From contig JACTVC010000028.1 of the NCBI GenBank assembly GCA_018417955.1, positions 1 through 64,000 of the forward strand: 64,000 bases of DNA, in the 5' to 3' direction. This document shows, piece by piece, positions 11,384-22,554 of the stretch; position 1 is the stretch's first letter; each line of letters begins with the position of its first letter. The position numbers were made by a program, and so were the translations under genes. The notes below the pieces were generated by a model. It saw nothing but the letters and a program-made list of their open reading frames with translations, searched no databases and was not told the origin of the DNA. Source of the DNA: Laccaria trichodermophora. Lineage: Eukaryota; Basidiomycota; Agaricomycetes; Agaricales; Hydnangiaceae.

Positions 11384-12095
11384 ATGACTGATGACTCTGA
11401 GCAACCAATTGTCAGATCTGCAAGAGTCTCTGCACCTTTGCCCACTAGGGTATCCTATGGCTTTCCCACTACCCAAGTGATCGCTACATCGAATAGTGGT
11501 TCACACCATTCATGGTTTTCTCTCCCTGATTTCCCTGATTTCATTGCTCAAGCATCTGGGACATTGGGGTTGACCTTCAAATTATTCTCAAGGTATCCTG
11601 TAATGGATTATGGAGAACATTGACTACACTTTTGAAGGCATGTTCTGCATATTCAGCACTTTCCGCTTCTATGGCCTGACCATGAAAATTGTTAACAAGC
11701 TGGGAGAATTGCAGAAGGAAGTGTTTTTACCAACATTGCAAGCAGAAATATGAGGAGACACATGGGTGTTGCAGTGAAAGATGATGAAAAAGCCATAACA
11801 GAGACCTGTAAACCCATTTTTCAACTCAGCTGTTGCCATTGGATCATGCCCCCCTCTCCCCTGTCCCTTCACAGTTTGGTACATCCCAAGTTTCTTGGGA
11901 AACCTCTTAATGACTATGCTCTTTGCTGTTATGGATCCATCACTTGTCCTCATGCATGTGAGCTTTACATCAGTCTTTTACAATGCTGTGTTGACTCTTG
12001 AGGATCACTGGGACATTGTCATCAATAGCATTGAGAGAGGAGCAATCCCTAACGTCTATGATCTTGACTATTGCAGACCATTTTTAGATGTTTGA
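11384..12095 (+). other. Broken coding-like segment inside the 4.3-kb transposon
   Basis: Open stretches such as SHHSWFSLPDFPDFIAQASG with LGLTFKLFSRYPVMDYGEH (11490-11620) and LTLEDHWDIVINSIERGAIP with DYCRPFLDV (11990-12095) look protein-like but lie in different frames with stops between. The last piece weakly recalls the C-terminal half of GH3-type acyl-adenylate enzymes found in basidiomycetes. If so, the transposon carries a captured, dead gene fragment. The assignment is a guess. Confidence 0.2.
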
Positions 12096-13377
12096 AACCC
12101 ATTTTCCTTATTATGTTTGACTTGATATTGACATGCATCGGACAGGCTTAAATCAAGCCAAATCCACACCACATGGCAGAGCTCCAGTCAATACAAAAAG
12201 GGATGGAGGGATGGTTGAAGTGGAACACAATGTCTTTTATGCTGAATTGATGACAAGGTTGATTTACTGACTCAGCCAAGGCAAGGTTGGGCACAGCAGT
12301 TAGTGAAGTAATGGCCTCTATGGCATCACGTCATCACTATGAGTTCTAGGTTTGGGAGCCAGGTGGTCATGAGTGAGGTATCCCTTCTTGCAGTGTTTTT
12401 GAGAGACTGATTGAGAGTGTGCTCTCAATCAAGACATTCACAGTAAACAGCAACTTGTTCACCATGCATGGAGTCATCAAGGCCAAGTTGGAGGCCACTA
12501 GTGTGGATTAAGGCTGGCCAACTTTACTGGGATGCTTGCAAAGGCAGGAATATATTGAGTGAAAGGTGGGATGGAACTAGCCTGGATCCAAGATGTTAAG
12601 GGAGGTCGACCATCATAAGTGGAGTTGACCCTCTTGGTTCTGCAGCATTGCAAAAACCACTCAAGCCCTCTGGTGATAAGTATGAAATGAATCTTGGAGC
12701 ACAGAAGACTGGTTGCCAAAAAGAGATGGATGTCTGACCACCCCAGTAGTACACCATTGTTTTAACAGATGGTGTTTTTGGTATCCAACATTTTGCATGA
12801 CTTTCAGGGTCCTCTGTCATGGCTCAAAATAGCCTTGATGTCACAGGAATGACAACACCTCCCTGATCATGGATATGCTGATGCCAGTCCTGGTACTGGG
12901 CAGGCACCAAGTTGAAGTTATTCAACAATCATTGACAAGATCTGGAGAGAGAATATATCAAATGTAGAAATCTGTCAAATACAATATCAAAGATTGTTGA
13001 AGATCATTCGTTATTCCTTTACAGATGCAAGTTGCAAAGAAAGTAAGAAAAAGTCAGAAAAAGTCAGAGAAAGTTAGAGAAAGTCAGAAAAAGTAAGAGA
13101 AAGCAAAGATTGTTGACATTTGTCAATTTTATGCAAGAAAGTGGAAGAAACTTGGACATTGTTGAAGTTGAAAGATAGTTATAGATTGTCAACAATCGTT
13201 ACCAAAAAAAAACATAACTACATTGACAATTGTTCAAAATCATTGAAAATCTTTGACAAAAGCTGAAGATTGTTGAAGATTGTTAACAATCGTTGACTTT
13301 TGTCAACAATATTCCTTGAAAATTGTGTTCCTCTAAAAAAAAAACAGTTTTGTCCACAGACGGCCTTCATAGAGGAG

Positions 13378-14430
13378 AGACCGAAATTGGCTTTAGGTAT
13401 TGGCAAAGAAACAATGAACACCCAAGGTCAAGTGAACAAAGTCTGAATAGTGCCAGTGTGATGAACATTTGCTCCAGAGGAAGGGGATGAATCCCGCTAC
13501 GTTGAATGCAAAAAAACCCGTCGCAGCGGATGATATCACAGGCGCAGGTGTGCGAGGACGACAAGGCAGATCGAGGCCGCCGAAGTCTATGAGGGATGAG
13601 TGCACACCTGAAGCGGTCACAAGTGAGTGTACCAACAGGGCCTTTTACCCTTCTAGAAATTTGTCGGGGAAGTTGTCGAGCCCACATCTTTACGACATTG
13701 CGAAGGTTTGGAAGTTAGCCAGAGTTCAATCAACTTGGGGGGTAATTCTCAGTATTACGCGCACTCAGATTTACGGCCAGATATATTATCGCTGACCTAG
13801 ATCAAGAATCTCTACGCACGAACAAACGCGTGGTACGTCCCCCCTTGAGCACAGTTTTCTCAGCCACCATCGCAAGCACGTCCCACCCACCTTCCCGGCG
13901 CTTTGAGATTGTCTCTGGAGCTCCGAAATTTAATCCTGGTATCTGTATATCAGTGGAGCTGACGTAGGTTGTAAATCCCTCCTTACATACCTTCACCTTG
14001 GAATAACTATCCATAAGTACGGGGTTTGGCAGGGGAAAGTTCGCAAAGGTCCTGCACAAATACCGTCAATATTCAACGAAAACTGTCCGAAAGCTTACCG
14101 TATGCAGCTTCTCCCATCCGCCAAACGCAATGGCAGCTAGCACGCTACGAACATCGCAGCTTGACTTATCCAAAACCAGAGGTTTATTCCGGCTCATCTT
14201 CCGCACCAGATTCTGAGGGAGGTTCCCCGCCGCCAGTCGTCGCCCCTCCAGAAGCAAAAAGGGAGTCAAGTCTTGCCTATCGACCAATAATGTCTTCAAC
14301 TGTAAAGATACAAGCAAATAATGAAGACACGCTTTGTCCTTCCGAAAGCTTTGAGCATCTCAGCTAGTCATCCCCGTGGTGACGTTAGGATGGATTCCAG
14401 GAAGCGAGAGTGAATCGTCAGAGGTTTTTC
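13378..14430 (-). repeat. Module X, copy B, joined to part of module Y
   Basis: This continues the module X interrupted by the transposon at 9079. The minus strand has the ATGFFAFNVAGF..FLWSKCSSHWHYS ending at about 13400-13560, and further upstream AIAFGGWEKLHT followed by a GTAAGC donor (about 14090-14140). The same FGGxEKxHT exon end appears near 24780 and 56600. At 14330-14425 the sequence matches the start of module Y, then breaks off at about 14425 into the unrelated truncated gene. I cannot name the protein. Confidence 0.45.
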
Positions 14431-14993
14431 ATGATCGGAAGCTTCGCCAAATGCTCAAGAAGCGTGCCTTGAGGGATATGGGAACTATTCGGATTTGTCA
14501 TGATCAACAATGCTCCACGTTTGGAGCCAAAGGCCCACTGGCCTTTAATCGACGCTTCGGCAAGGCCAGGAACCTCACTGAATTTACAGTAAGCTCAGCT
14601 GGACCTAGGGGAAGAAGGAGACCTCCCACCCTTCAGCGCTCGACTTGAGATCACCACGTCTCACCTTGGAAGACGCAGCGATGTAGACGTCCTCACGGGC
14701 AGCTGGCTTGGGAGGGTGGTCTTTCACAAGCTTGGCGAGATGTTCGTCGTTGTAGATGGTCGTATCGTCGTAGATATTTCCTTCCCTGTTGAACTCGCCC
14801 GTCTTGGAGTCAAGTTTGCCGTAGTCTCCCACCTAGAAGAGTAAGATGAGAGGTTCGTGAGCATGGCAGAACGGATGTATATATATCGTTTGCGAACCTT
14901 GATCTCGTGTGGTGGATTCCAATTCGCCCATTTGGACGAGGCTTTGAAGATCAAATCGATGAACTTGCGTGAACTCGAGTGACTGTTCTCCAT
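14418..14993 (-). pseudogene. Conserved fungal gene of unknown function, 3' end lost at a duplication junction
   Basis: Exon 1 (about 14898-14993) encodes MENSHSSSRKFIDLIFKASS then KWANWNPPHEIK; exon 2 (about 14667-14832) encodes GDYGKLDSKTGEFNREGNIY and ends SSK before GTGAGA; exon 3 (about 14428-14580) encodes AEASIKGQWAFGSKRGALLI and LLEHLAKLPIMKN. It then runs into the module Y junction and stops within a few codons. The W-N-W-PP..VGDYG..TGEF.REGNIY pattern looks like a conserved fungal family I cannot name. An ATATATAAAGG element near 15057-15067 could be its TATA box. It lies downstream of CUL4 on the same strand. Confidence 0.5.
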
Positions 14994-15285
14994 TGAGAAT
15001 GATGGGCGGGGGAGAAATCATTGTAGCGTCGGATTGATGCAAACAAGGGGGTGGTGCTAAATATATAAAGGACACGAGACCGCGAGGCACATATTACTTC
15101 CTGGCAGATTAGCGCTGGGAGACAAGCCGCGACTAGTGCGAGTCGAGTTGCTGCACATGGTCGAGGCGAGGTATTCATTCAAAAGGGAAAGTGTCCTAGA
15201 TCCCCGTAGACCAAATAAGTCCCAAACGAACATCTCGTCAAGTTTCAAAAGATCAACGAAAATACACCGAAGAACTCAGCAAGCA

Positions 15286-18253
15286 TCATGCAACGTAAAA
15301 AAACTTCTCTTTATCCTTCTCACTCCTCCTCAAATACTCCGATTCCACTAACGACTCCACGCGCTTCTTGATCGTATCGACAATAGGCACAAAGTGGCTT
15401 TTCACCGCGTCAATGGTAGCGATCATGAGCTGCTCGTGCATCATCTCCTTCTTGGCTTTCATGATCCTCACGATGGCTGCGTCGATGTAGTGCTTCCTGT
15501 CCCCTTCTATGGTTTCGTTAGTTCGTTTTGATTCTTCGGGCTGGAGAAACGGGGCAGGAAAGGTTAGAAGGTGGTAGAAGCAATGGAAGGAAAGGGCGAG
15601 ATGAGACGTACAGTAACCTTCGCTTGAATAGAATTGATATGTACCCTCAACCGTTCATCCTTGAAGTCAGCATTGAACTTGAACACATCTCCATCATTCA
15701 CGTCCTTTCCGGGAGGAATCTTCAGCAGGACCTTTTTCTTCCCACACGCCAAGCTCTGTAACGTCCTCCTCAACTCATCGTCATCTGGTCAGACAGACCA
15801 TCAACACCGCAGTCAAAAGACGAATGATAAGAAATTACACACCCATCCTCGTCTGCGCCATGATATCCGTAAACGGAATCTCGACCGCATCGTTGAAGAA
15901 GAGCAACACAACGGCCTGATACAAACTGACAGAAAGATCCTTGTACCCAGCATCAAACCTCGCTTTCAAGGTCGCGGTGCCTAACGCGTGGTCCCACGAA
16001 AGAACGTGTCCAGAATGTCGTAGTTTATAGTCATTCGCGTAATTGACGAGCTCCTTTTGCATCTGAGTATGTTCTATGAGTTGCGAAATATAGAAACATG
16101 GAGAAGGAAAACATACACTTATCGGCAAATCAACGCTTTTCTTCGTCACCGTGAACGGCCAAGCACTGCGCTGTAGAACCATGACCGAAAGCCACTGGCC
16201 AAAACTGGTCGACGGCAGCTTGGCGTGATATTCCGCCATAGCTTCCTTGGACAAAGATAAGTCCTTGAACATATCCTCGCCCATGCCAAACTCCGGGTCG
16301 TACTCTGCCCAACAATTGCGTTAGCAATGATTGCAAGTATGCTTTTATGAGGCACACATACCCTCTTTCAGTTTCTTCAGCATCGAGGCCTCAAAGTCAA
16401 TAGAGGCACTCTTTTCAAGCAACAACCTCTTCGCAAGCGATCGGTGGTAAAACGTCCGAAAGACGTCCTTGTCATCCGTATACCTGTACAAAGCCAACAC
16501 AGAATCGAGAAGCGCTTGAAATTCCGCATCGGTTGAAGAACCCTGGCCTTTCCTCATTGCCTTGTCAAGGAATTTCGCGATCATCTCCGCCGGCTTATTT
16601 CTCCTAGCTCTGAAGCCACTAGCGAAAGCGTCTTTGAGGGAGTAGACGAATTCAGAATCTGGCGTCTTCGTGCCTGCGCTAGTCTCGGGATCGTTGATGT
16701 TGTTTGTGAGGAAGGCGGTTGAGATGGTGGTGTCAGCTGCGGATTTGAGGTCGAGGAGTTTTTGAACCATGTCGTCGTCGTTATTGACATCCTTGACGAT
16801 CTCCTCCACTGATGTCTAGATAACGGACATCATAGTCTAGACAAAGAAGAAACACAATGAAACCTACCCTGATATGTTGTCGGAAAGCTGCGCACAATAC
16901 GGCTATACCGCCGACCCTGCTGAAAAGGGTGTACATGGAAGCCAGTGTCGTGAAGTCACCAGCCATCATATAGGAGCCGAGAGCCGTTATGAAGCAGGAT
17001 ATGTAAGCATCGACAAAGGACAGCAACATGACTTACTCTCAAAAGCAAGCCACTTCAATCTATTGTCCAACAAAGCCTTTTCCGTAGCCTCCCTCACAAG
17101 GCCCCAACTGCCGACCACTAAGATTGCCTTGGAACGCTCCGTCTCCTCCTGAATGCGCGTCATGACATGCTTGAAGAATCCTTGTGGGTCCCCGCTGAGT
17201 TCTGTGGCGCAGTCCGCTGAGTCGGCTTGGTAATACGACCGAGTGAACTGAATGTAGTATTCCTCGAAGGACGAGTACTGGCTGTGAGTGATGAGGTGCT
17301 TGATGAGTTCTTCGACATTTCTTCGCTTGCTGTGTGGGATTCTACAAAAGGTCAGTGCTGGAACGGAAATGTTCTATGAGGCGGCGGACCTTAAGTTGCG
17401 TTCCACCACGACCCACTTCGATATGCCCGAACGCAGACGTTCCGCGATTCGGGGATTCTCAAAGATTCTCTGGGTGAACAAGCTGAATGCCAATTCACTG
17501 TCGTGGAGAGTTATAAGTAATGAGATTTGTGAGAAGCGCTCTAGGCTTACTGAATAGGGATAGCCCTATGTTCGTTGACGACGTAAACCTGGTCAAGGTA
17601 CGTCAAAAGTGATTCAATGAGTGCCTAAACCAATTCCCTCATAAGTATTTCCCGGTAAGAAATAAAAACAACTCACGATCTGCGATTCAAACCACTCACA
17701 ATGCTTCGCGAAATCCGCTAGCCAATCAATCTCCTCCTTTGGTTCCTCAATCATAATCCCAGCCAAGGCAGTGAGACTTTGCTCCAGTTCCAGCTTCAAA
17801 GCGCCATAGAGATCTTCGCCGCGCTTGTAGTCAACAACTAGCGCTCGGCAAGTCGAAAATATGCGCTCGTAAGTGGCAGGGAGCATGTCGAAGCCCGCTC
17901 GTGTCAACGATATCTTGATACATCGTCGTACTAAACCAAACTGCTCCGATGAGTCTGATTTTTTGTCCCATGTGCCTGAAAATCATGTCAGAGTCGAGTT
18001 ACTACATCCTAGTTCGAGACGCACCGTCGCTATCAAGAATACGTATCCTAATGGACGCGCCTGGCTTGTGGATCGTTGCGGGTCGTGATCTGGAAGCAGA
18101 GGCGGAATCAGAGTCGGTGGCCAAACGAGCAACTTTGCGACGGGGAGATGCGGACCCGACGATGTTAACCGCGTCGACCACGGTGGGTTGCAATGCTGTG
18201 AGTCCCTTGGATGTGTTGGGGAGAGTCAAGAGCGCGAACACACTTGTCGCCAT
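15286..18253 (-). CDS. CUL4: Cullin-4 (CRL4 ubiquitin ligase scaffold)
   Basis: Eleven exons (18253-18025, 17975-17677, 17624-17551, 17497-17390, 17341-17037, 16986-16868, 16815-16362, 16304-16117, 16062-15843, 15784-15612, 15540-15286) give an 807-residue protein, normal for CUL4. Landmarks are the Ser/Arg-rich N-terminus, cullin repeats, [20 protein letters not shown] (cullin-homology start), KSASIDFE, and the C-terminal neddylation site IVRIMKAKK (Lys about 751). It scaffolds a RING E3 with DDB1 and RBX1 in the nucleus; this is family knowledge. One oddity: the acceptor before exon 6 (16987-16988) reads AA, where frame and homology require AG. Either the site is mutated or an unusual splice is used. 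Its promoter and first exons are duplicated at 57.1-57.6 kb. Confidence 0.92.
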
Positions 18254-19118
18254 GGTCAGAGATGCCTTTCGAATGTCTTCCCACGGGTACGCGATCTTCA
18301 TTCCTCTGAAGTACAATATGTCGAGAGAATACGTGGTAGATGGGCAGATATACTACAAAAGACATTTCAATAGTTTGTTATTCGGCAAAGATCTAGGACC
18401 AGAGGTTAATTCCGACTCATTCTCCGTATCAGATTCTGAAAGAGATTCCCGCCGCTGGTCGAAGAAAAAAGCGAGTCAAGCCTTGCCTATCAGCCAAGAT
18501 CGTCGTCAACCCAAAAGGTACGGGCAAACAACGAAGATGCCCCTCGTCCTGGTCCGATAGCTGTGAGCAGGTCTATTCGTCGTCTTTCTCTCTTCTCTTC
18601 CATTCTCCCTCTCTTCCTGTCGATTCCTTTCGGGTGGTGAACACAATGGTCTTTTCCTTTCTTGTTATGCTGTGAAGGTGAGAGATGACTCTCCCTGGGC
18701 ACCAACGGCAACTAGCTATCTTTGGGACGGATTCCAGAAAGCTATATCGAATCGCCGGAGGGATCCCCACCGTCGGGATTTTCGTTTGAGGGCCATTGTT
18801 GGCGATCTCGAAGTGGAAGCAGGGGTGAAGTTGAAGAAGAGGTGCAAGTGGGGAAGGCGATATTGCTGGCGGGTACGTTCTGTTCATATTTCAAGGACGC
18901 TGGGCACTCCCATCCACATATTTTAATAACCAAGATTGAGCGCGATGATGTGGACATCACAGTGGTGGCGAAATTGAAATTGGAATGGGAAGGATACGGC
19001 AGGCGAGGAGGGCAAATACATCGGCTTGGGTTTATGTTGTTTGTCGATACGTATCATGTTTGTGAGGGGAACGGGCCCTGGTATAGACAACGACGAACGG
19101 GCGAACCGATACACGTCG
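18254..19118. other. CUL4 upstream / Med21 downstream intergenic region (source of module Y)
   Basis: This lies between the 5' end of CUL4 and the 3' end of Med21, both on the minus strand, and presumably holds the CUL4 promoter. A plus-strand frame of 153 codons (18722-19183) with EEVQVGKAILLAG and ITKIERDDVDIT is shared, with many differences, by all module Y copies (about 3172, 25200, 51880, 57780). The frame is not kept in several of them, so I do not call a gene. No recognisable domain is present. Confidence 0.5.
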
Positions 19119-19801
19119 TCAGGTTTTGGGTGGTGTGGTGGAGATGCTTTTTGGAATGGATGGTCCATCTTGTAGTAGATTAGCCTCGTTGTCTACGAGC
19201 ATAGCCTGCAGGACTTCTGCGACCTGGGAGTGAAGATTTTCTGGCAGACAGCGTCAACTTGGAGTCTGAAGTAGGCAGCAAGGAAGAAGCTCACTAGCGC
19301 GACCGACGGCCAATATGTACTCTTCATTCGCGATCGTCATCTCCTCTTCTAATTGTTGAAATCTCATTGCCTATTTGATGTATGAGTGTCAGCGAAATTT
19401 GAAAACTGGGACGTGAACCCACCTGTTCTTCCTCAGGTTCTGGCTCTGGTAAAGAGTTGATAAGATACTCTATCTGCTTGGCTTTCACCATCAAGTCCGC
19501 TACGAGCTCTTTCTTGTTCGCTGACCGACACAACACGTCATTCGTTGAGCGAGAAAGCATACGAGGATCAGTCACCTTCGAATACATCCGGAGGGTCATA
19601 CTTGTCGGGGTTACGCTGCTTCGTTATAGGGATCTCCGGGCTGACTTGGAGAAAGTTGGATCGCGAGGTTAGATAGCTAATGCTGTTGGCCATGATCAGG
19701 AGAAGCTGAGAACAACGATGTTCGGTCAGTACTGTACTCTTCGTGCTGAGATAAAACAATACCTGCTGTATTTCATCTTGAAGCTGAGTTATCTTGTCCA
19801 T
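19119..19801 (-). CDS. MED21: Mediator complex subunit 21
   Basis: Exons 19801-19763, 19705-19576, 19520-19423, 19370-19295 and 19240-19119 join to 154 residues. The protein begins MDKITQLQDEIQQ, has ITKQRNPDKYDPPDVFE and NKKELVADLMVKAKQIEYL, and ends in a coiled-coil-like stretch (RFQQLEEEMTIANEEYILAV, AEVLQAMLVDNEANLL). These are the classic Med21/Srb7 signatures and length. Med21 is an essential middle-module subunit that pairs with Med7 in RNA polymerase II regulation. It is divergent from RTF2 across 142 bp. Its last exon has been copied into all module Y blocks, and larger decayed copies lie at 25.5-26.1 and 58.1-58.5 kb. Confidence 0.92.
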
Positions 19802-19943
19802 ATGCGATAGTTCCTGCAGCATTGCGCTGCTGGGTAGGACCTTGCTCACGATATGGGATTGTGTGAAGATGATCACGTCGGACTTTATAGTCACTTTGAG
19901 TCTGACCACTACTGCCACCTCGTATACAAATCACATTCTTATC
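19802..19943. promoter_or_regulatory. Divergent MED21/RTF2 promoter (142 bp)
   Basis: The start codons of MED21 (-) and RTF2 (+) are 142 bp apart, so all core promoter elements for both must lie here. The pseudogene copy at about 26090-26245 keeps most of the sequence (for example GGGATTGTGTGAA and ATCACATCGGACTTT-like words), with small insertions. No clear TATA box is seen. Confidence 0.6.
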
Positions 19944-21066
19944 ATGGGTAATGACGGTGGAAGTATCCCAGACCGACGCGACCTCGTTAGAAACAAGCCG
20001 AAGGTGAGATAAACCCCTTACAAGACCTGTAGGATATGGAGCTGACATTGCGTTAGGCGGAACAAGCGGATAAGGCCAACCAGACTCGCGCACGGTGGTT
20101 CTTCTGCGCGTTATCAAAGGTGAGTGGAAATCTTAGTTCTACCGACGACGACCTCATATTCCTTCAATCACAGAGGAAACTGCAGGAACCCATCGTCTCA
20201 TGTGCGTTGGGCAAGTTGTACAATAAGGACTCGATAATAGTGTACTTGCTCGACAAAGCGGCTTATGGAGACGGGGAGAGAATATGTGGTCATATCCGGT
20301 CGCTGAAGGTGAGCTCCGAACGCCGCTACCTATCTTTATGTAGGCTAATCCAGCCCTGCAACAGGACGTGAAAACTCTGACACTGAGCCCCAATCCTGCG
20401 CCTCACTCGTCCGAGCCATCATCAAGTGACACCGAGCGACCACAATTTGTCTGCCCACTTACATTGAAAGAGATGAACGGCGTCCAGCCCTTCGTGTACC
20501 TTTCCGCTTGCGGCAGCGTCTTCTCCCAGGCAGGGCTGAAGACCGTCTCTTCCTCGTCTACTCCAAAAGACCGGGAGAGCGACAAAGGCAAAGCAAAAGC
20601 ATCTACAACGGACCCTTTGGACGGTGAACTCAAGCTCTGCCCTCAATGCGGGAAGAAGTACTCCCGAACCGAGGACGTCGTCTTGCTCAACCCTTCTCAA
20701 GACGAGGAAGACGCCATGCGTGAAGCAATGGAGCGTAGGCACCTTCTTGAACCTGTCAAGAAGCACAAGTCGTCAAAGAAGCGGAAGAACGACTCGCCCA
20801 TGGACGACGCAGGGCATCCAGCGAAGAAACAGGCGGCGATGGGGCCGAGTGCCAAAATATCCGCGGCGAGTAAGGCGGTGGTCAGTGGGCTGGCGATGGA
20901 GGAGGCGAAGCGCAAGTCGGAGATGAGCGATGCTGTGAAGAGTTTGTATGGCAATGGGACGAAGAGGAAGGAGACTTTCATGACTATGGGAACTTTCACT
21001 AGGGTACGCCTTCCCTCCATCTGTGATTTAATTTTTAACCTGACACTTCGTTGATAGTATGCTTAA
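19944..21066 (+). CDS. RTF2: Replication termination factor 2
   Basis: Exons 19944-20003, 20057-20119, 20174-20308, 20365-21003 and 21058-21066 give 301 residues. It starts MGNDGGSIPDRRDLV, as RTF2 proteins do, then has LQEPIVSCALGKLYNKDSII, a RING-like section with CPLTLKEMNGVQPFVYL and LCPQCGKKY, VVLLNPSQDEED, and a lysine-rich tail ending in a two-codon last exon (YA). RTF2 acts at paused replication forks and in splicing control; this is family knowledge. The gene is complete. The 3' flank 21067-21300 shows nothing. A decayed copy is at 26246-27190. Confidence 0.92.
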
Positions 21067-21300
21067 CATTATGTTTCTACACCACTTGTCAATGGGTAAT
21101 ATGCACTGTATGTATTTTTTTGATATTTGGTTGCCAGAGAAGTGAGGCCGCGGTCACTAAATAAGGTGAGTGCGTGCTTGCGCCTTGAAATATTGATATC
21201 TTCTCCCACTGATTCTTTAGTTCAGTGATAGATCAACTATTAACTACGAACAGTAATCTCATCAAACTATCCGCCATTAACATTGTCAACCTAACTATCG

Positions 21301-22110
21301 CTTGCGATCATACAACATCGTACCCGGTCATCCACACAGGACCACACCACGTTCCGAATATGTGACCCTCAGAGCTCCCTCGATTACACCGACGCATTGT
21401 TGCTGTCTTTAAGAAACTCGGCCACAGATCGCTGGAACCCTCTCCTGAAACGAATGATCTCAAATAAAAGCCGCTGAACGGCCATGTTCCAACAGTTGAT
21501 GTGAGGCAGCCATTTCTCGAATACGGGAGATGTTGGGTCGCTAGCTTTGCGATTGGGCCTTTCGAAAGCGTTACCAACTCAGCAGCTTGTTGAATGACGG
21601 ATGACAACCAAATTCGTCTCCGCAGTTCCTCCATTCTGCTGTAAATGCAAGGAACTCAACTCAAGCTCTGCAAACCGTTCTTGGTCATCGGTGCCCCCAA
21701 CTTGGCTTCTACACCTCCATCTCCTGCGTCTTTCCCTGCCCCTGCCCTCCTCCCTACAAACGTCGTTTTTCTGTGGACATCTATGAGAATGTATGAATGG
21801 AACAACTCAGCATTGCGTGGAGCACAGAGCTCTTCAAGCTTGGACAATCCGCATAGACAAGTTGCGAGGTGCATGTAGTATCAAGCTACTGCCGCTTATG
21901 AAGCCTGGTGATGTCATCATATACGAACCACGGACCGGGTGGTTGATGGGCAAAACGGAGCTTCGTTCCAGCTTCGTTGGTCGCTGGAAATCGACCCTTC
22001 CTGGGGGGAAAATGCGGAAGAAGGCCAGAGAGATGGGAGAGCACTAGGAGGGGGCGTAAACCTCTTGAACAGGCAGATGAACGAGCTCGGGCGACGTGGC
22101 ATGAGCTCTA
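21301..22110 (-). pseudogene. Dynein heavy chain 5' fragment, copy 2 (short)
   Basis: At 21330-21520 the minus strand reads FEKWLPHINCWNMAV and LLFEIIRFR, the dynein tail block 'VFDAWLHDINRRNMGVSGRLFEIIR'. It then jumps to the more N-terminal exon (21520-22080) with Q.VEIPxT-type remnants, skipping most of the tail. The fragment ends by about 22110, where unique sequence with the deaminase gene begins, and the WD40-like partner is missing. Its left end follows RTF2 as in the decayed block at 27.2-27.6 kb, so the two share an origin. Confidence 0.65.
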
Positions 22111-22256
22111 CCTCCCCCCTCCTTATCCTCCACCACAATGATTTCACGGCGCAATGACTAAAGAAACTCTGCCTTGATATCTCGACTGCATCACAGAAGG
22201 TTAAACCTTTGCTAGCTGCCCCAGGTCCACCCGCCATACCTACCAACCCCATCCAG

Positions 22257-22442
22257 CTAATGCTGACCGTCGTGTGGACAAGCATATTTGGTGCAGTCTT
22301 GACAACCTAAACTCTTCAACATCAGCTGATACCCTATTCTAAAGCGAACGACTGAGAAATCTGCCTGCAATGCCTTGATAAGCTCTCCCTTAGACTCCAG
22401 AAGCTTGTCAAATGCCCTCAACTCCATCTTTTGCACATGCAA
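22257..22442 (-). CDS. Small hypothetical ORF downstream of the deaminase gene
   Basis: A 61-codon frame (KMELRAFDKLLESKGELIKA then LQADFSVVRFRIGYQLMLK) is charged and probably helical. It could be an extra 3' exon of the deaminase gene, or a remnant. Splice-like signals (GTATGT at about 22565, CTGAC branch and CTATAG at about 22525) lie between. I see no known domain. Confidence 0.25.
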   Translation of the reverse strand: MHVQKMELRAFDKLLESKGELIKALQADFSVVRFRIGYQLMLKSLGCQDCTKYACPHDGQH

Positions 22443-22554
22443 TTACAGTCTTGAGTCGTTTGCTGAAAAAGCTCCAGGCCTGTGCCTGGTTATACTTGAT
22501 TATCTAGAGCAAGGCCTATTTGCCTATAGTCAGGATACGAGAATGTGTTGATTT

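Larger units (their letters stand above)
9079..13371. mobile_element. 4.3-kb DNA transposon with 26-bp inverted ends
   Basis: The left end reads TTTGACGGCCGTCTGTGGAC then AAAACT, and the right end is its inverse complement with two mismatches. The element is flanked by GAGGAG (9073-9078 and 13372-13377) and splits module X, whose uninterrupted sequence is seen at about 2415 and 55815. Many copies of AGATTGTTGAAGATTGT-type words in both orientations crowd both subterminal regions (9150-9690 and 12910-13310), which looks like transposase binding sites. The body is AT-rich, unlike its surroundings. No transposase frame is recognisable, so it is probably non-autonomous. The superfamily is not decided by the 6-bp duplication. 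Confidence 0.75.

Noticed and set aside
18722..19183. 153-codon plus-strand gene between CUL4 and MED21
   Set aside because: It overlaps the MED21 terminal exon, matches no family I know, and the frame is broken in several duplicate copies; left as an open question in the module Y entry.
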